Source: Oligoflexales bacterium (GTDB taxonomy: Bacteria; Bdellovibrionota_B; Oligoflexia; Oligoflexales; CACXFL01). Taken from it: a DNA stretch of 6,667 nucleotides. The notes under the pieces are model-generated. The model was not told where the DNA came from, made no database searches, and saw nothing but the letters and a program-made list of their open reading frames with translations. Below, piece after piece: positions 6,214 to 6,667 of this stretch. The position numbers and the translations under genes are program-made. The first letter of the stretch is position 1. Each line of letters opens with the position of its first letter. The stretch covers positions 1 through 6,667 of the forward strand of contig JANQHA010000460.1 in the NCBI GenBank assembly GCA_028282865.1, written 5' to 3'.

Positions 6214-6235
6214 TAAAAGTTCAACTTTTAGTTGA
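6214..6235. repeat. Two overlapping palindromes at the 3' end of the beta-barrel gene
   Basis: TAAAAGTT-C-AACTTTTA (6214-6230) is a perfect 8+1+8 palindrome. TCAACT-TTT-AGTTGA (6221-6235) is a perfect 6+3+6 inverted repeat sharing its sequence. Read on the minus strand, the first begins exactly at the TAA stop and the second has the stop in and beside its loop, so the two hairpins are mutually exclusive. No T-tract follows, so neither is a classical intrinsic terminator. The TTAAAAG at the left edge also occurs in the 6120-6137 repeat. Confidence 0.45.
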
Positions 6236-6667
6236 CGTAGTGAGCCAGTCCGAAAGTCAGCTCTCTTTTCTCTATTCTAGAACGCTTCCTACCTAATTCG
6301 CTATCACTATTATCATAGTCGCGTAACTGGATAGCTCTAAATAAGTAATTCGCTGTTACGAAAAAGCCATTTGTTACGTGGATTTCGATACCACCTCCTA
6401 GATGATAACCTGGCCCAGCACCGTGAGAGTTGTACTCGGTACGATCTCCGGTAAAGTTCCCGTTTGCGTCCAGCTCTTTATACTCATCAACGACTTTGAC
6501 ACGTTGGTCGTACATGCCAAACCCAGCTTCAAAATACATGTACTTTGCAAACATAAAGCGTATAAATAAGTTAGCGGCCTTTAAGGTTGAACTACTGGTT
6601 CTCTCTAACTCCTGATTTCGATCTTTGCTTAGGAAAGAGTCTTTACCGGACTGCTCCTCAAAAATTC
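6228..6667 (-). CDS. Outer-membrane beta-barrel protein, C-terminal part (5' end outside window)
   Basis: The frame is open from the right edge of the window to the TAA at 6230-6228, giving at least 145 visible residues; the start lies beyond 6667. An internal ATG at 6554 is not the start, because residues before it continue the same strand pattern without a break. The visible part shows alternating polar/hydrophobic stretches rich in Gly and aromatics that look like transmembrane beta-strands: a segment around F-A-K-Y-M-Y-F-E-A-G-F-G, one around H-L-G-G-G-I-E-I-H-V, one around F-F-V-T-A-N-Y-L-F-R, and a terminal E-L-T-F-G-L-A-H-Y-V-N. Charged loops between them would face outward or form turns. 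This resembles small OmpA/OmpW-like barrels. The last residue is Asn, not the usual Phe, though the penultimate positions are Tyr-Val. A specific family or cargo cannot be named from this fragment. Confidence 0.65.
   Translation of the reverse strand, partial: IFEEQSGKDSFLSKDRNQELERTSSSTLKAANLFIRFMFAKYMYFEAGFGMYDQRVKVVDEYKELDANGNFTGDRTEYNSHGAGPGYHLGGGIEIHVTNGFFVTANYLFRAIQLRDYDNSDSELGRKRSRIEKRELTFGLAHYVN

Noticed and set aside
6228..6554. Beta-barrel gene starting at the ATG at 6554
   Set aside because: The frame stays open to the window edge and the residues upstream continue the beta-strand pattern; no ribosome-binding site precedes this ATG.

Overview
The window is about 43% GC by eye and reads as chromosomal DNA of a Gram-negative bacterium. 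The evidence is an endolytic MltG transglycosylase with one N-terminal membrane anchor, a partial outer-membrane beta-barrel protein, and a PilZ protein of the type expanded in Myxococcus, Bdellovibrio and relatives (TIGR02266-like). A member of the former Deltaproteobacteria, such as Bdellovibrionota or Myxococcota, is a reasonable but low-confidence guess. No mobile element, tRNA, rRNA or CRISPR array was seen.

Layout: (1) 100-1645, minus strand: mltG followed 25 bp later by a small PilZ gene with a lysine-rich tail, likely one operon. (2) 1646-1821: an AT-rich divergent region holding a likely rnc promoter inside a perfect 11-bp inverted repeat. (3) 1822-4007, plus strand: rnc (RNase III) and der (double GTPase for ribosome assembly) overlap by 4 bp and should be translationally coupled. 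(4) 4008-4130: intergenic, with a consensus -10 box and two small inverted repeats. (5) 4131-5645, plus strand: a secreted subtilisin-family (S8) protease, closest in pattern to bacillopeptidase F. (6) 5698-6093, minus strand: a group I truncated hemoglobin, convergent with the protease. (7) 6094-6227: a leader with palindromic elements. (8) 6228-6667, minus strand: the 3' part of an outer-membrane beta-barrel gene that runs off the window.

The genes fall into a housekeeping core (cell-wall synthesis termination, RNA processing, ribosome biogenesis) and an accessory side (secreted protease, O2/NO-binding globin, outer-membrane protein). I see no sign of a wholly new multi-gene system. The items most worth checking are small: a 12-bp sequence present three times, one copy serving as the apparent rnc ribosome-binding site; the AT-only inverted repeat enclosing the rnc -35 box; operator-like palindromes around the globin gene; and a PilZ protein with an altered ligand motif next to MltG.
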